This document shows positions 1-9,054 of a stretch of 13,571 nt of DNA, in pieces. Location of the stretch: positions 1-13,571 of the forward strand of contig JAGHSG010000007.1 of assembly GCA_018066005.1 (NCBI GenBank). Reading direction: 5' to 3'. Every line of letters starts with the position of its first letter. Position 1 is the stretch's first letter. Below the pieces are notes generated by a model. That model was given only the letters and a program-made list of their open reading frames with translations. It did no database searches and was not told the DNA's origin. This stretch comes from Bacteroidales bacterium. GTDB taxonomy: Bacteria > Bacteroidota > Bacteroidia > Bacteroidales > Paludibacteraceae. A program made the position numbers and the translations under genes.

Positions 1-101
1 GATATAGTCCCCGCTAAGACTCTAAATTAGCGATTGATCTTTGAAATGATGTACTTATAAGAGAAAATTAACATAAAAGTTGATTTTTTCGTGTAAAAAA
101 A

Positions 102-133
102 TTTGGTAGTTTCAAAAATAATTTGTATCTTTG
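102..133 (+). promoter_or_regulatory. Promoter of the toxin-antitoxin-like operon
   Basis: TTTG at 102-105 and TATCTTTG at 126-133 are 20 bp apart and match the Bacteroidetes housekeeping promoter (TTTG, about 20 bp, TAnnTTTG). The expected transcript start is near 140, leaving a leader of about 20 nt before the ATG at 162. The first 100 bases hold no convincing gene; a weak dyad (CGCTAA at 12-17, TTAGCG at 27-32) lacks a T-tract and is not called a terminator. Confidence 0.75.
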
Positions 134-161
134 CAGCGTGAAATGAAAAAAGTAAAACGTT

Positions 162-647
162 ATGCAAAGAGATTTATTCTTACAACTACTTGAATCGGGC
201 GATATTGTTAGTATATATTCTCCCTTATTTAAAGGTGAGCAATATACTGAATTTGAAAAATTCTTAATAGCCTTTATGGACAATGAGGAATATGGTCCTG
301 ATTTGGGTGTTATTATGGGACGTTTAGAAACTATCAAAAAAATGGGAGTTCAAGATCGGTTTTTCCGTTTTGAAGGAAGGTCTTACGATAGGGTTCATGC
401 TCTTCCTGCTTATCTCGAATCTTCACGCTTGCGTTTATATTGTTTATGCATTAGCAGTAAGGTTTTGATTCTTGGCAATGGGGGTGTAAAAGAAACTCAG
501 ACATATCAAGAAGATCCATATTTGAACAAATGTGTTGAAACTTTGCAGAAAATCGATTTTGAGATCCGTATGCGTGAGAATAGAAAAGAAATTACCATCA
601 AAGGCACGCAGTTGCACGGAGATTTATCCTTTTATATTAACGACTAA
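162..647 (+). CDS. HigB/RelE-like toxin candidate, 161 aa
   Basis: First gene of a two-gene operon and probable toxin of a type II toxin-antitoxin pair. The segment at residues 91-110 (RLYCLCISSKVLILGNGGVK) resembles the beta-strand core of HigB/Gp49-like and RelE-like toxins, where a strand pair is followed by a short helix with conserved glycines. The N-terminal part (residues 1-70) is longer than in classic HigB of about 100 aa; proteins of this longer form next to a helix-turn-helix gene are familiar to me from Bacteroidales, usually labelled hypothetical. There is no signal peptide or membrane segment, so it is cytoplasmic. The start at 162 fits the promoter at 102-133. Toxin-first order is typical of higBA. 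If it is a toxin, mRNA cleavage is the family activity, but I cannot point to certain catalytic residues. Confidence 0.6.
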   Translation: MQRDLFLQLLESGDIVSIYSPLFKGEQYTEFEKFLIAFMDNEEYGPDLGVIMGRLETIKKMGVQDRFFRFEGRSYDRVHALPAYLESSRLRLYCLCISSKVLILGNGGVKETQTYQEDPYLNKCVETLQKIDFEIRMRENRKEITIKGTQLHGDLSFYIND

Positions 648-658
648 ATCAAACGCTT

Positions 659-985
659 ATGTTAGTAAACCCGTTGATGGAGGAAGTTAGGCGTAGATAC
701 CTAACTCCAGAAATACAGAAGCAAGTTGACTTGCAAGTGATGATTGCCAATCGCGTCTATGATTTGTTGGAAGCGAAAGGTATGACGCAAAAAGACTTTG
801 CCGCCAAGTTAGGTAAAACCGAGACGGAAGTGAGTCGTTGGTTATGCGGCACGCATAATCTGACGATGGCAACTATTGCAAAGATGGCTGTTGCGTTGGA
901 GGACGATCTTATCGTTTCGACGCGAACCAAAGTATCTAAGCGTAAGTTGACGCTCATGCCGAAACGTGTAGCAGCGGTGCTATAG
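659..985 (+). CDS. XRE-family helix-turn-helix antitoxin candidate, 108 aa
   Basis: Small DNA-binding protein with a Cro/C1-type helix-turn-helix at about residues 42-81 (MTQKDFAAKLGKTETEVSRW opens it; recognition helix near TETEVSRWLCG, residues 54-64). Residues 15-40 form a helical N-terminal extension, and the last 20 residues are basic (KVSKRKLTLMPKRVAAVL). It starts 11 bp after the toxin-candidate stop, so both are probably on one transcript. A second ATG at 677 (MEEVRRR) would also keep the domain. By analogy with HigA it would bind the partner protein and repress the promoter at 102-133; no clear operator palindrome was seen there. The helix-turn-helix call is firm and the antitoxin role rests on context. 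Confidence 0.82.
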   Translation: MLVNPLMEEVRRRYLTPEIQKQVDLQVMIANRVYDLLEAKGMTQKDFAAKLGKTETEVSRWLCGTHNLTMATIAKMAVALEDDLIVSTRTKVSKRKLTLMPKRVAAVL

Positions 986-1011
986 AATTAGCGAACAATA
1001 TTTTCTCTTAT

Positions 1012-1048
1012 AAGCAACAATTCTCAATGGAGTTGTTGCTTTTGTTTG
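1012..1048 (+). terminator. Intrinsic terminator after the antitoxin gene
   Basis: AAGCAACAA (1012-1020) and TTGTTGCTT (1033-1041) form a perfect 9-bp stem with a 12-nt loop, followed by a T-rich tail. It closes the two-gene operon and separates it from the giant gene. Confidence 0.75.
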
Positions 1049-1090
1049 TACATTATTTCAACGCAATCAAATTTGAAATCGCAAATTGAG

Positions 1091-1156
1091 ATAACTAAAA
1101 TTAAACAAAACCAAAAACAAAAACAATCAAATCATTAACAATTAAAATTTAACATT
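1091..1156 (+). promoter_or_regulatory. G-free unstructured leader of the giant gene
   Basis: The 66 bases before the ATG at 1157 contain no G and are runs of A with scattered C and T. Such a leader cannot form G-C pairs within itself and has no Shine-Dalgarno, in keeping with A-rich initiation regions of Bacteroidetes. I found no good TAnnTTTG box between 1049 and 1156, so the promoter is unassigned. Confidence 0.5.
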
Positions 1157-4100
1157 ATGAAACACTTATTTACTTTTCGGCAAAGACCGAATGAGTCATT
1201 AACAGGCAAGTTGGCACGAGTGTCCTCCGACACGCTGTCACAAGTGTCGGCCAAGTGTCGGTCGACTGTCGGCCGACTCTCGACCCTATTTTTACTCCTT
1301 GCCCTCAGTTTTGGATTTAGTTCTCAGGCGTGGGCAGATTACACATGGAAAACCAATGATTTGCTCTATTATGACTTTTCTGCATATACGGGTTCCGGTG
1401 GCATCAATTGGCACAATGGTAATGATATGCAATATGATGGTTCCGGAGCGGGAAAAATTAAAAAAGTCAAATTTTCCAAGAATGTCACAATGAACAACAA
1501 TTGGGTTATTGTTAAGACTGAACAAGGAGGATGGGACACTGACCCAATTAAATTTACCAATCCCCCATCAGCCAACCAAAGATGGTTTAAAATTTCAGCG
1601 GATGGTAAAAGTGGTTCATGGAAATATATGAATAAATATCTCGCTTGTGATTGGGGAAGCAACACTTGGAGCACCACAGCAATACCTTTTACCAATAATC
1701 AAAATGGCACTTATACCATAACAACTATTTCATTAACGGCAAATACAACGTATAAATTTAAGATTGTCAACTACGATGTATGGGATGGTGCCGTTGGTCA
1801 TAGTGATAACGTGAAGATAAAAAACGGCACATTGAAATCCACAACAAGTGGGGAAAACATTGAGTTTCAATCTACCCATTCGGGAGCAGTTGTGATTACC
1901 TACGATGGTACTAATATCAATATCAACTGCCCCTATCAAGTAACGTACAAACCCGGTACTAACGGTACCGGTTCGCAAACAACCAGTTCGGTTACAACGT
2001 ATGGCACAGCATTGACATTATCTGATAAAATCTTCAATCGTACAGGTTATGTGCAGACGGGATGGGCAAAAACAGATGGAGGAGCAAAGGCTTACGATTT
2101 GAAAGGCTCTTATACCGATTACGTTGATCAGGACTTATATCCTGTTTGGACTGAAGTCAAGCATACCATCACCGTTCAATCCAACAATGCCGATTATGGT
2201 ACAGTAGCATCTTCTTCCGTTTCTGCCGGTCAGATTACGGCTGTGGCTTTGCCAACAGCAACAGTAAAAAGCAGTGCCTATAAGTTCGTTAATTGGACTG
2301 CAACAGATGGTATCACGATTACGAATCCGAACTCTGCTACGGATGCTACTATTACAGCCACGAAAGTAGGTATCGTAACGGCTAACTTTGCTTTGGCTGC
2401 TACGTATGATTTGACATTGCAAGCAGGCACAGGTATCACTGCGGTTTCCGGTGGTAAGAGCGGCCAAGGTTCCGTTCCTTTCGATGGTGGTACTATTTCT
2501 GCTACTATGGCAAATGGTTATGATTTTGATAAGTGGACGGCAGACCCTGCTGCTAATGCTGAGTTTGCCGATGCCAACAGCGCAACTACTACCGTAACTG
2601 TCAAAAACGGTTCTGTTACCGTTACGGCTAATGCAAAGGCAAAATCCTACAACATCAACTATCCTTCTGGAACGGGATATTCGATTTCGAATAATCCTGC
2701 TACCGGTGCTACCGACGAAACGATAACCTTTACCGTTACTCCTGCTACAAACTATTCAGTTGTAGTTAAACAAGACGGCAACACACTGACTAAAGGCGGA
2801 AGCAACCAATACTCGTTCACCATGCCTGCTCATGATGCAACTATCACGGTAGAGGCTGAATATCAAAGTGGTTGGTATTTAGCAGGTAATTCCTTCGGAA
2901 ATGACTATGAAGCAACTAATGTGAAGTATCCTCTTAATCATAACTACCGTAACTTGACAGGTTATTTCTATCGAGAAGTTAGTGAGATAGAAGGCTACTT
3001 CTTATTACACGATGGAACAACCCGCTATGCCGTAAAGAATGGTACAATTACCAAAGGTAATAATTTTGTAAATCTTGAAACAACCACTTATCAATCTATG
3101 CAAGTTGCTGCTAAATATACTAATGTATGGGTAGTAGCAGATGTAAGTGGTACCACTAAGAAACTCAAAATTCAAGATCCTGCTACATATTACACCGTAT
3201 CTGTAGAAGGTGCCGGAGCGCATGGTTCATATACATTAAAGGATAAGACACTCAGTGTGACTACAAATCAATATAGCGCTAACGATACTTACGTACTAAC
3301 CATTACTACCACAGATGCATATTTACCTTCACTGACAGTTAATGGCAGCCCTGTCTCTTGGAAGAGTTCCACTACAACTACTTACACATACGAAGGCAAA
3401 GCAACGGCTGCCACGACCTTAGCAGTATCGTATGTACCACATTTCCAAGTTACATTCGGTTATGCTACCGATTGCTCAAGTACTCAAGGTACGTACACCG
3501 TTAAGAATGGTAGTGCAAGCGTTACTTCCGGTTCATACATCATCAACGGCACCGAATTAACCTTTGCAGCGGAAGCCAAGCCCGGTTATCAGTTTGATGG
3601 TTGGTACACTTCTGCAAGTGCGATAGGTGAGCCTGAGAGCACAGAAACCACCTACAAAAAGACCATCAACGCTACCACCGCTCTCTATGCCAAATTCTCA
3701 AAGAAAATATGGAACGTAACGGTGGCTGCTGACGGAACAGGTACCGGAACATTAGACCCTGTTGCTGATACGTATCAAGTTAACCAAGTAGATGGTAGAT
3801 CCTTTACTGCTACACCTGCTAAAGGTTCTTGGTTTGCCATTTGGACAATAACCGCAGGTGCCGGTTCTTGGACTGGTACAACCTTTAAACCCACAGCAAA
3901 CAGCACCATTACAGCCACCTTTACCAAATACACCTCTTCCCTACCCATGTACGCATCCTACCATGCAGGTCTGATTACGGTTACACCTAATCTGGATACC
4001 CACTATCCCAACACGTTTACACTCTGCTATGAGTTGTACAAAGGGGATGACAAGCAAGATGTAGAATTTGACTTTGGCGATGCCACAAACGGTACTGTTA

Positions 4101-7100
4101 CCTTCCCCGTGGCTGTAGCAGGTACAGACTATACACTGAAGGCTATTGTACACGGTGGCAGCGATTGCAACGCAACCATTATTGACGAGTTTGAACAACG
4201 CTTCACGGTTGTAGGTATCTATACCGTTAACTTCGCCGTCAGTCCTACGGACAAGGGTTGCACAGTTACTCCTGCTCCTTCAAAGAATGATGTAGAACTG
4301 AATATCCCCTTCGCCATCAGCGCCAGTGAGGGAACGAACACCGGTTACCACTTCAACAAGTGGGTGGCTGAACCTGCTGAGAGTTTCACCTTTGGTACCG
4401 AAGCCGGCGATGCCACCAAGGCTTCTACCACGGCTACAATGACCGTAGCGACCGCCACTTCGACCATCACGGCTACTTTTAGCCCGAATACGTATTCGGT
4501 ACACTTCAACGCCAACTGCGCAGAGGACAAGCAACAAGCCACCGGCACGATGGAAGACCAGTCCTTCGAGTATGACGATGCCGCCAAAGCTTTGACCGCT
4601 AATGCTTTTGTTCGCTTGGGTTATACCTTCTTAGGCTGGAGCGAAAACGCTTCTGCTACGGAGGCTACTTATACCGACAAAGCAGCCGTGCAGAACCTGA
4701 CAACCGTGAACGGCGGTAAAGTGCAACTCTACGCTATTTGGGATCTGAAGACCGACTGCTCAATCACGGTTACTATACCCGATGCAGCAGACGGTACAAT
4801 TGATCCGAGTGCAAAAGTAGAAAATGAGAGTGTTGAAGGTGGTGTTCATGAGTATACCTTTATTCCTGCAAGTGATGCAGTTACCTTCATGAACTGGACC
4901 ATTACCAACGCTATCTGCGTAGAAGGTACCAACGAACGTAGTAATCCGGTTAAGATTAAAACGTACGGTGAGGCTACTATCCGCGCCAACGTGAAGGAGA
5001 ACTTAGTCAGCGTCACGCTGAAAGTTGTTCCCAACGACCAATGGGGTTACTTCAACGTCAACGGCAAGAACGTTGCCAGCGGCACGATTATCAACGTCGG
5101 CGCCAAAACAACGGCTGAGGTTAATAAATATGCCAACTATGGTTATAAATTTGACCGCTTCGAATATAGTGATGATTATGCAAATATCATAGACTATAAT
5201 GAAGAATCAGGTCATTTGACTAACCATAACGGTGCCACAGGAAAAGCCACTATCATTGCTCATTTCACAGAAGATAAAGAAACCGGCTGGTACTTAGGCG
5301 GTAGTTGGGATAATTGGTCATATAACAATAAATTCCAAAAACATGGTGGCGAGACAAAGAAAGCAATTGCTTATTGTAAGATTAATATGAATAAAGGAAC
5401 CACCTATCAGTTTAAGATTCGTCGTGGTACAGACCAACAACTTGGCAATTTTGGCAATGGTAACGGAAGTAATTATATGAATGATAATTATCACTTTGGT
5501 TGGACGTTCAGTTCTACCGGAGGTAATGTGAATTTCTACTGCAATACTCAGGGTACTCATGTCTTTGTACTCGACTATAGTGATGAGAATAATCCCAAAG
5601 TATCTATCCTTTATCCTGATCAATACATTCCTGACAACACCACGATTTATTTCAACAACTATCACAATGCCGTTAACTGGCCGAATCCTAAATTCCGTTT
5701 AGGTGTACCGGGGGGTATGGCAGAAGCGTATAGTATGACTTTGGTTCCGGGTACAGCAAATCTTTATTCATACACCTTTGTTAACGGTTGGTACGACTAT
5801 AACAAGTTCCACATCTGTGACAATTGGGGATGGACCGGCTATAAGGATCATTCAGATAACACCCAATATGGCATCTATAACATCGGTGAAGGAGATTACA
5901 AAATTAAACATTCCACAGCTCACTATGGAGGAATCTCAACAACTCAACAATCCGATGGTCACTATGACTATGTCATTCAACCTTATGAGTATGACCACGA
6001 CGGAGATTACGACGTAAAATATTACAATACCCACAATTTCTCCACGTTAGCCGCTTCTCGCTATACGGTTAAATTCACGGCTCCTACAAATGGTACTTTG
6101 ACTGTTGAACAATGGGATAACAACGAAGGTTCGGCTCGTACCACTCTAAACAGCGGTGCAAAGGTTGACCAGTCTCGTTGGATTACGATTACTGCAACTC
6201 CGGCAACCGGTTACAAGTTTGTCAAGATGACGGCAAAAATGGAAGGCCATGCCCCAGAAGACCACTATGAGACAACATGGAAATATGCCGTTGTTCATAA
6301 TGTAACAAGTATTACTGCCACCTTTGCACCTGTAGTAACCAATACATTCTACGTAAAGAATGCAACAGAAACAGAGTGGCAAACAGGCATCAATGATGTA
6401 TATGTTTATTATTGGAAAGGCGATGTATCCAACTGGGGATGGCCGGGTATTATGGCAACACCTATGGATAATGACAAGACTTGGTACAAAGTCGAAATCA
6501 ATAATGCCTACTTTGACTTAGCCGGTTGGAAACTTGACAACGGTGCCGGAGCCAATTGCCCACAAACAAAGGACTATGAATATAGCAATTTAGCAAGTAT
6601 GCAAGATAAGTATTACGAGATTCATAAGAATGGAAGCACATACAACACCTACGAACTGCGTGCTGCATCTTCTGTTCCTGACTTCTATCGCGTAATAACG
6701 GCTGATGGCAAATACACCTCCAATGTAGCAACGGTAGGAGAAACCGTTTCCTTCTTCGCTACTACAGACGGTGCTAAATTGCAAAAGAGTTCTGCTGGCG
6801 GTTGGACGGATGTTGCCGGTGGTAGTATTTCCATCGACAAAGATACCGTTTGGGTAGCAACAGTTGATGCAACAGGTGTCAGCGACTTGGATTATTATTC
6901 GGGCAAATACTACATCCGTACCGATGGCGCTGACGGCGGTTGGAACAACTACAAGCAAGCCGGCAAGAACAACACGATGACTCACTTCACCAAACGTACC
7001 GGCGAGACCTACTCGTACTACTGGGTGGATAACCTCGGTAAAGAAGCCGCAATCAATGTAAAGGCAAAGATTGCAAACGATTACAACGATAACTTGGCAG

Positions 7101-8995
7101 TTGAAATCACCAACGATGCTAATACCAACATCTATGGTAATATCGAGAAATTAACCAACGGTTCAAATGTCCGCTTCAGTTACGAACCCGCCACCAACGA
7201 GTTCAAACGTGCTATTCTGTCCGGCTCGGCAGAGGCATCGTACTTGAATATAGTAGCAGACAATATCTATAGCGATGTTTCGTGCAAAGCTGCTTTCGAA
7301 CTGGATGAGAACATGTACAAGACGAACCCGTCCGCTTGTAAGTTGAACGATATATCCGACTGGGTATATGAGAAAATCGTTTATGCGCAAGTGCCCGACG
7401 ACCATACCAACGTTACCATAGATATGTATTCGATGTATAATGGTAACCGCTCCACCCTATTGGATGACAAGATTATCATGGTTAGCGGTACCAATGCCGG
7501 CGTATATAAACTGCGCGTTATCTATGACTTCAAGAAAAACCGTATCACAACCGCTTGGTCTCCTTCGTCACAAGAGATAGCAAATGACATCACTGTCAAT
7601 TCCGACATTATGTTCATGCAGGTGGAGAAAGGCGATGTGTCGCAGATAACTCTGAGTCAGTCGAATAATCCTAATGTCAAGAGTCTGGAATATCTGCTGT
7701 ATGTTCTGGAAATAGAAGACCCGGGAGAGGGCAAGCGTAAAGAAGAACATTACCGCATCTCCTTGCCGTTTAACTGCCGCGTAAGCGATATATTCGGTAT
7801 CGAAGGATATATGGATAAATGGGGCATTCAGAAGTACAATGGCGAACTCCGTGCTGAACAAGGTTGGTACACAGATAGCCCCGTTCAGAACTTCTGGACA
7901 TGGCTGAAAGAAGACGAGATTATGGAAGCCGGTCGTGGTTACTCGGTATCTATTGATAAACGGGCTTTGAGTTGGTCTTCTATCGGTGAAGAAGTAACAC
8001 GTACCGTCTGTGATGCACAAGGTATGAACTGCCAAGACGTTACCACTATGGAAGACCGTGCTTCACACCGTCTGTACTTCCCGTCTATGAACCCCGGCTT
8101 CGACCTGAAGAATAGTACCGCTGAACCGGAGAAATACCCCGAGATTAAGTGCAATAAGACCAAAGCAAATCGTGATATCTACGATAGCGACTGGCGCTTT
8201 ATCGGTACAAAGGCATACAACAACATCAAGACGACAGAGGTAGATAATAAGCATGCCTGCGAACTGGCTCCTAGGTACATCTGGGTACTGAATCAGGCAG
8301 AAACAGAGTACATTACTATTGATACAGAAAAGGACTTCTTGTACCACTCCTTCGGTGCTTATATGTTGCAATTCCACGGAACAATTGAGTGGAACATCTA
8401 CACACAAAGCGCAGACGAACAGAAACTGACTCCTCACAAGAAAGCCACCGAGGAAACCAAGGTGGCAAGTATGCGTCTCGACTTGATGGAAGAAGATGAG
8501 CAACAGGCTTACGCATTCGTTGACCTGAACGAATACGGTACACTCGGCTTCGACCAAAAACGCGACTTGACCAACTTGCCAAGTTCTAAACTGGCTCGTC
8601 TGGCTACCGTTGCTGACAACGTAGAGTACTCAGGTAACTGCTTACCATACGAATCGCAGATAGTTCCTGTTACCGTGGCTACCCTCCACAAAGGTGATTA
8701 CACCTTCACGGCAGGTATTAAACCTAATGTAGCAGTTTATCTCATCGACTATCAAGAAAAGACCGAAATTGATTTGCAAACAACCAACTATACCGTTGAG
8801 TTGCCGAAGGGCAAGACTGCTGATCGTTTCGCGTTGAGATTTGACATCGAGAGAACAATCGCAACTGATTTGCAAAGTGGTAAGGGTAATATGAACGATG
8901 CACAAACAGGTTTGTACAAGTTCATCCAAAACGACCACCTGTACATCATGCGTGACGGCAAACTCTACGACGGCGCCGGCACCAGCGTCAAGTAA
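1157..8995 (+). CDS. Giant secreted InlB-like repeat protein with starch-binding-like modules, 2612 aa
   Basis: Probable exported surface adhesin or glycan-binding protein. A signal peptide spans residues 1-60: an unusually long polar N-region (1-40), hydrophobic core LSTLFLLLALSFGF (41-54), and likely cleavage after SQAWA. No lipobox. Order of modules: starch-binding/SusE-like (about 155-258); InlB B-repeat (260-331); divergent InlB-type repeats (336-411, 416-496, 498-570); WYLAG-type module (571-677); repeats (679-760, 763-847, 852-922); a beta-rich domain (926-1020); repeats (1022-1108, 1113-1195, 1199-1280, 1283-1370); WYLGGSWDNW module (1377-1487); another carbohydrate-binding-like module (about 1490-1600); DHDGDYD acidic loop (1613-1619); repeat (1636-1723); a CBM26-like module (1730-1835, VYVYYW then WPG). 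A large C-terminal region follows, with LPFNCRVSDIFG near 2203 and AGRGYSVSID near 2258. The last residues (LYIMRDGKLYDGAGTSVK) resemble a C-terminal tail common on exported Bacteroidales proteins and may be a sorting signal. No enzyme domain was recognised. Transcribed alone. Confidence 0.88.
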   Translation: MKHLFTFRQRPNESLTGKLARVSSDTLSQVSAKCRSTVGRLSTLFLLLALSFGFSSQAWADYTWKTNDLLYYDFSAYTGSGGINWHNGNDMQYDGSGAGKIKKVKFSKNVTMNNNWVIVKTEQGGWDTDPIKFTNPPSANQRWFKISADGKSGSWKYMNKYLACDWGSNTWSTTAIPFTNNQNGTYTITTISLTANTTYKFKIVNYDVWDGAVGHSDNVKIKNGTLKSTTSGENIEFQSTHSGAVVITYDGTNININCPYQVTYKPGTNGTGSQTTSSVTTYGTALTLSDKIFNRTGYVQTGWAKTDGGAKAYDLKGSYTDYVDQDLYPVWTEVKHTITVQSNNADYGTVASSSVSAGQITAVALPTATVKSSAYKFVNWTATDGITITNPNSATDATITATKVGIVTANFALAATYDLTLQAGTGITAVSGGKSGQGSVPFDGGTISATMANGYDFDKWTADPAANAEFADANSATTTVTVKNGSVTVTANAKAKSYNINYPSGTGYSISNNPATGATDETITFTVTPATNYSVVVKQDGNTLTKGGSNQYSFTMPAHDATITVEAEYQSGWYLAGNSFGNDYEATNVKYPLNHNYRNLTGYFYREVSEIEGYFLLHDGTTRYAVKNGTITKGNNFVNLETTTYQSMQVAAKYTNVWVVADVSGTTKKLKIQDPATYYTVSVEGAGAHGSYTLKDKTLSVTTNQYSANDTYVLTITTTDAYLPSLTVNGSPVSWKSSTTTTYTYEGKATAATTLAVSYVPHFQVTFGYATDCSSTQGTYTVKNGSASVTSGSYIINGTELTFAAEAKPGYQFDGWYTSASAIGEPESTETTYKKTINATTALYAKFSKKIWNVTVAADGTGTGTLDPVADTYQVNQVDGRSFTATPAKGSWFAIWTITAGAGSWTGTTFKPTANSTITATFTKYTSSLPMYASYHAGLITVTPNLDTHYPNTFTLCYELYKGDDKQDVEFDFGDATNGTVTFPVAVAGTDYTLKAIVHGGSDCNATIIDEFEQRFTVVGIYTVNFAVSPTDKGCTVTPAPSKNDVELNIPFAISASEGTNTGYHFNKWVAEPAESFTFGTEAGDATKASTTATMTVATATSTITATFSPNTYSVHFNANCAEDKQQATGTMEDQSFEYDDAAKALTANAFVRLGYTFLGWSENASATEATYTDKAAVQNLTTVNGGKVQLYAIWDLKTDCSITVTIPDAADGTIDPSAKVENESVEGGVHEYTFIPASDAVTFMNWTITNAICVEGTNERSNPVKIKTYGEATIRANVKENLVSVTLKVVPNDQWGYFNVNGKNVASGTIINVGAKTTAEVNKYANYGYKFDRFEYSDDYANIIDYNEESGHLTNHNGATGKATIIAHFTEDKETGWYLGGSWDNWSYNNKFQKHGGETKKAIAYCKINMNKGTTYQFKIRRGTDQQLGNFGNGNGSNYMNDNYHFGWTFSSTGGNVNFYCNTQGTHVFVLDYSDENNPKVSILYPDQYIPDNTTIYFNNYHNAVNWPNPKFRLGVPGGMAEAYSMTLVPGTANLYSYTFVNGWYDYNKFHICDNWGWTGYKDHSDNTQYGIYNIGEGDYKIKHSTAHYGGISTTQQSDGHYDYVIQPYEYDHDGDYDVKYYNTHNFSTLAASRYTVKFTAPTNGTLTVEQWDNNEGSARTTLNSGAKVDQSRWITITATPATGYKFVKMTAKMEGHAPEDHYETTWKYAVVHNVTSITATFAPVVTNTFYVKNATETEWQTGINDVYVYYWKGDVSNWGWPGIMATPMDNDKTWYKVEINNAYFDLAGWKLDNGAGANCPQTKDYEYSNLASMQDKYYEIHKNGSTYNTYELRAASSVPDFYRVITADGKYTSNVATVGETVSFFATTDGAKLQKSSAGGWTDVAGGSISIDKDTVWVATVDATGVSDLDYYSGKYYIRTDGADGGWNNYKQAGKNNTMTHFTKRTGETYSYYWVDNLGKEAAINVKAKIANDYNDNLAVEITNDANTNIYGNIEKLTNGSNVRFSYEPATNEFKRAILSGSAEASYLNIVADNIYSDVSCKAAFELDENMYKTNPSACKLNDISDWVYEKIVYAQVPDDHTNVTIDMYSMYNGNRSTLLDDKIIMVSGTNAGVYKLRVIYDFKKNRITTAWSPSSQEIANDITVNSDIMFMQVEKGDVSQITLSQSNNPNVKSLEYLLYVLEIEDPGEGKRKEEHYRISLPFNCRVSDIFGIEGYMDKWGIQKYNGELRAEQGWYTDSPVQNFWTWLKEDEIMEAGRGYSVSIDKRALSWSSIGEEVTRTVCDAQGMNCQDVTTMEDRASHRLYFPSMNPGFDLKNSTAEPEKYPEIKCNKTKANRDIYDSDWRFIGTKAYNNIKTTEVDNKHACELAPRYIWVLNQAETEYITIDTEKDFLYHSFGAYMLQFHGTIEWNIYTQSADEQKLTPHKKATEETKVASMRLDLMEEDEQQAYAFVDLNEYGTLGFDQKRDLTNLPSSKLARLATVADNVEYSGNCLPYESQIVPVTVATLHKGDYTFTAGIKPNVAVYLIDYQEKTEIDLQTTNYTVELPKGKTADRFALRFDIERTIATDLQSGKGNMNDAQTGLYKFIQNDHLYIMRDGKLYDGAGTSVK
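1220..1285 (+). repeat. 11-bp degenerate tandem repeats and dyads in the signal-peptide coding region
   Basis: TGTCGGCCAAG (1245-1255), TGTCGGTCGAC (1256-1266) and TGTCGGCCGAC (1267-1277) are three near-copies with an 11-bp period, followed by a weaker TCTCGACC. GTGTC-CTCC-GACAC (1220-1233) is a small hairpin, and GTCGGCCGAC (1268-1277) is a perfect palindrome. The period is not a multiple of three, so each copy is read in a different frame. The stretch is much richer in G+C than its surroundings and codes for the long polar N-region of the signal peptide. Confidence 0.7.
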
Positions 8996-9011
8996 TTGAA
9001 CGCCCTCAAAG

Positions 9012-9046
9012 AAATCGACCTCATTCACGTGAGGTCGATTTTTTTG
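9012..9046 (+). terminator. Strong terminator of the giant gene
   Basis: AAATCGACCTCA (9012-9023) and TGAGGTCGATTT (9030-9041) make a perfect 12-bp stem with a 6-nt loop and a T-tract. The outer stem AAATCGAC/GTCGATTT is shared with the terminators at 9834-9874 and, with one change, 11336-11375. The stretch between the stop codon and the stem (TAATTGAACGCCCTCAAAG) resembles the first linker and the end of the hairpin arrays. Confidence 0.9.
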
Positions 9047-9054
9047 TGTAATTA

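Noticed and set aside
12..32. Terminator of a gene left of the window
   Set aside because: The dyad has only 6 bp, a 9-nt loop and no T-tract in either direction.
1049..1090. Promoter of the giant gene
   Set aside because: No TAnnTTTG box with a suitably spaced TTTG was found here, so none was called although one must exist.
7568..8557. Minus-strand open frames inside the giant gene
   Set aside because: They are by-products of codon bias in the plus-strand gene and show no motif or start signal.
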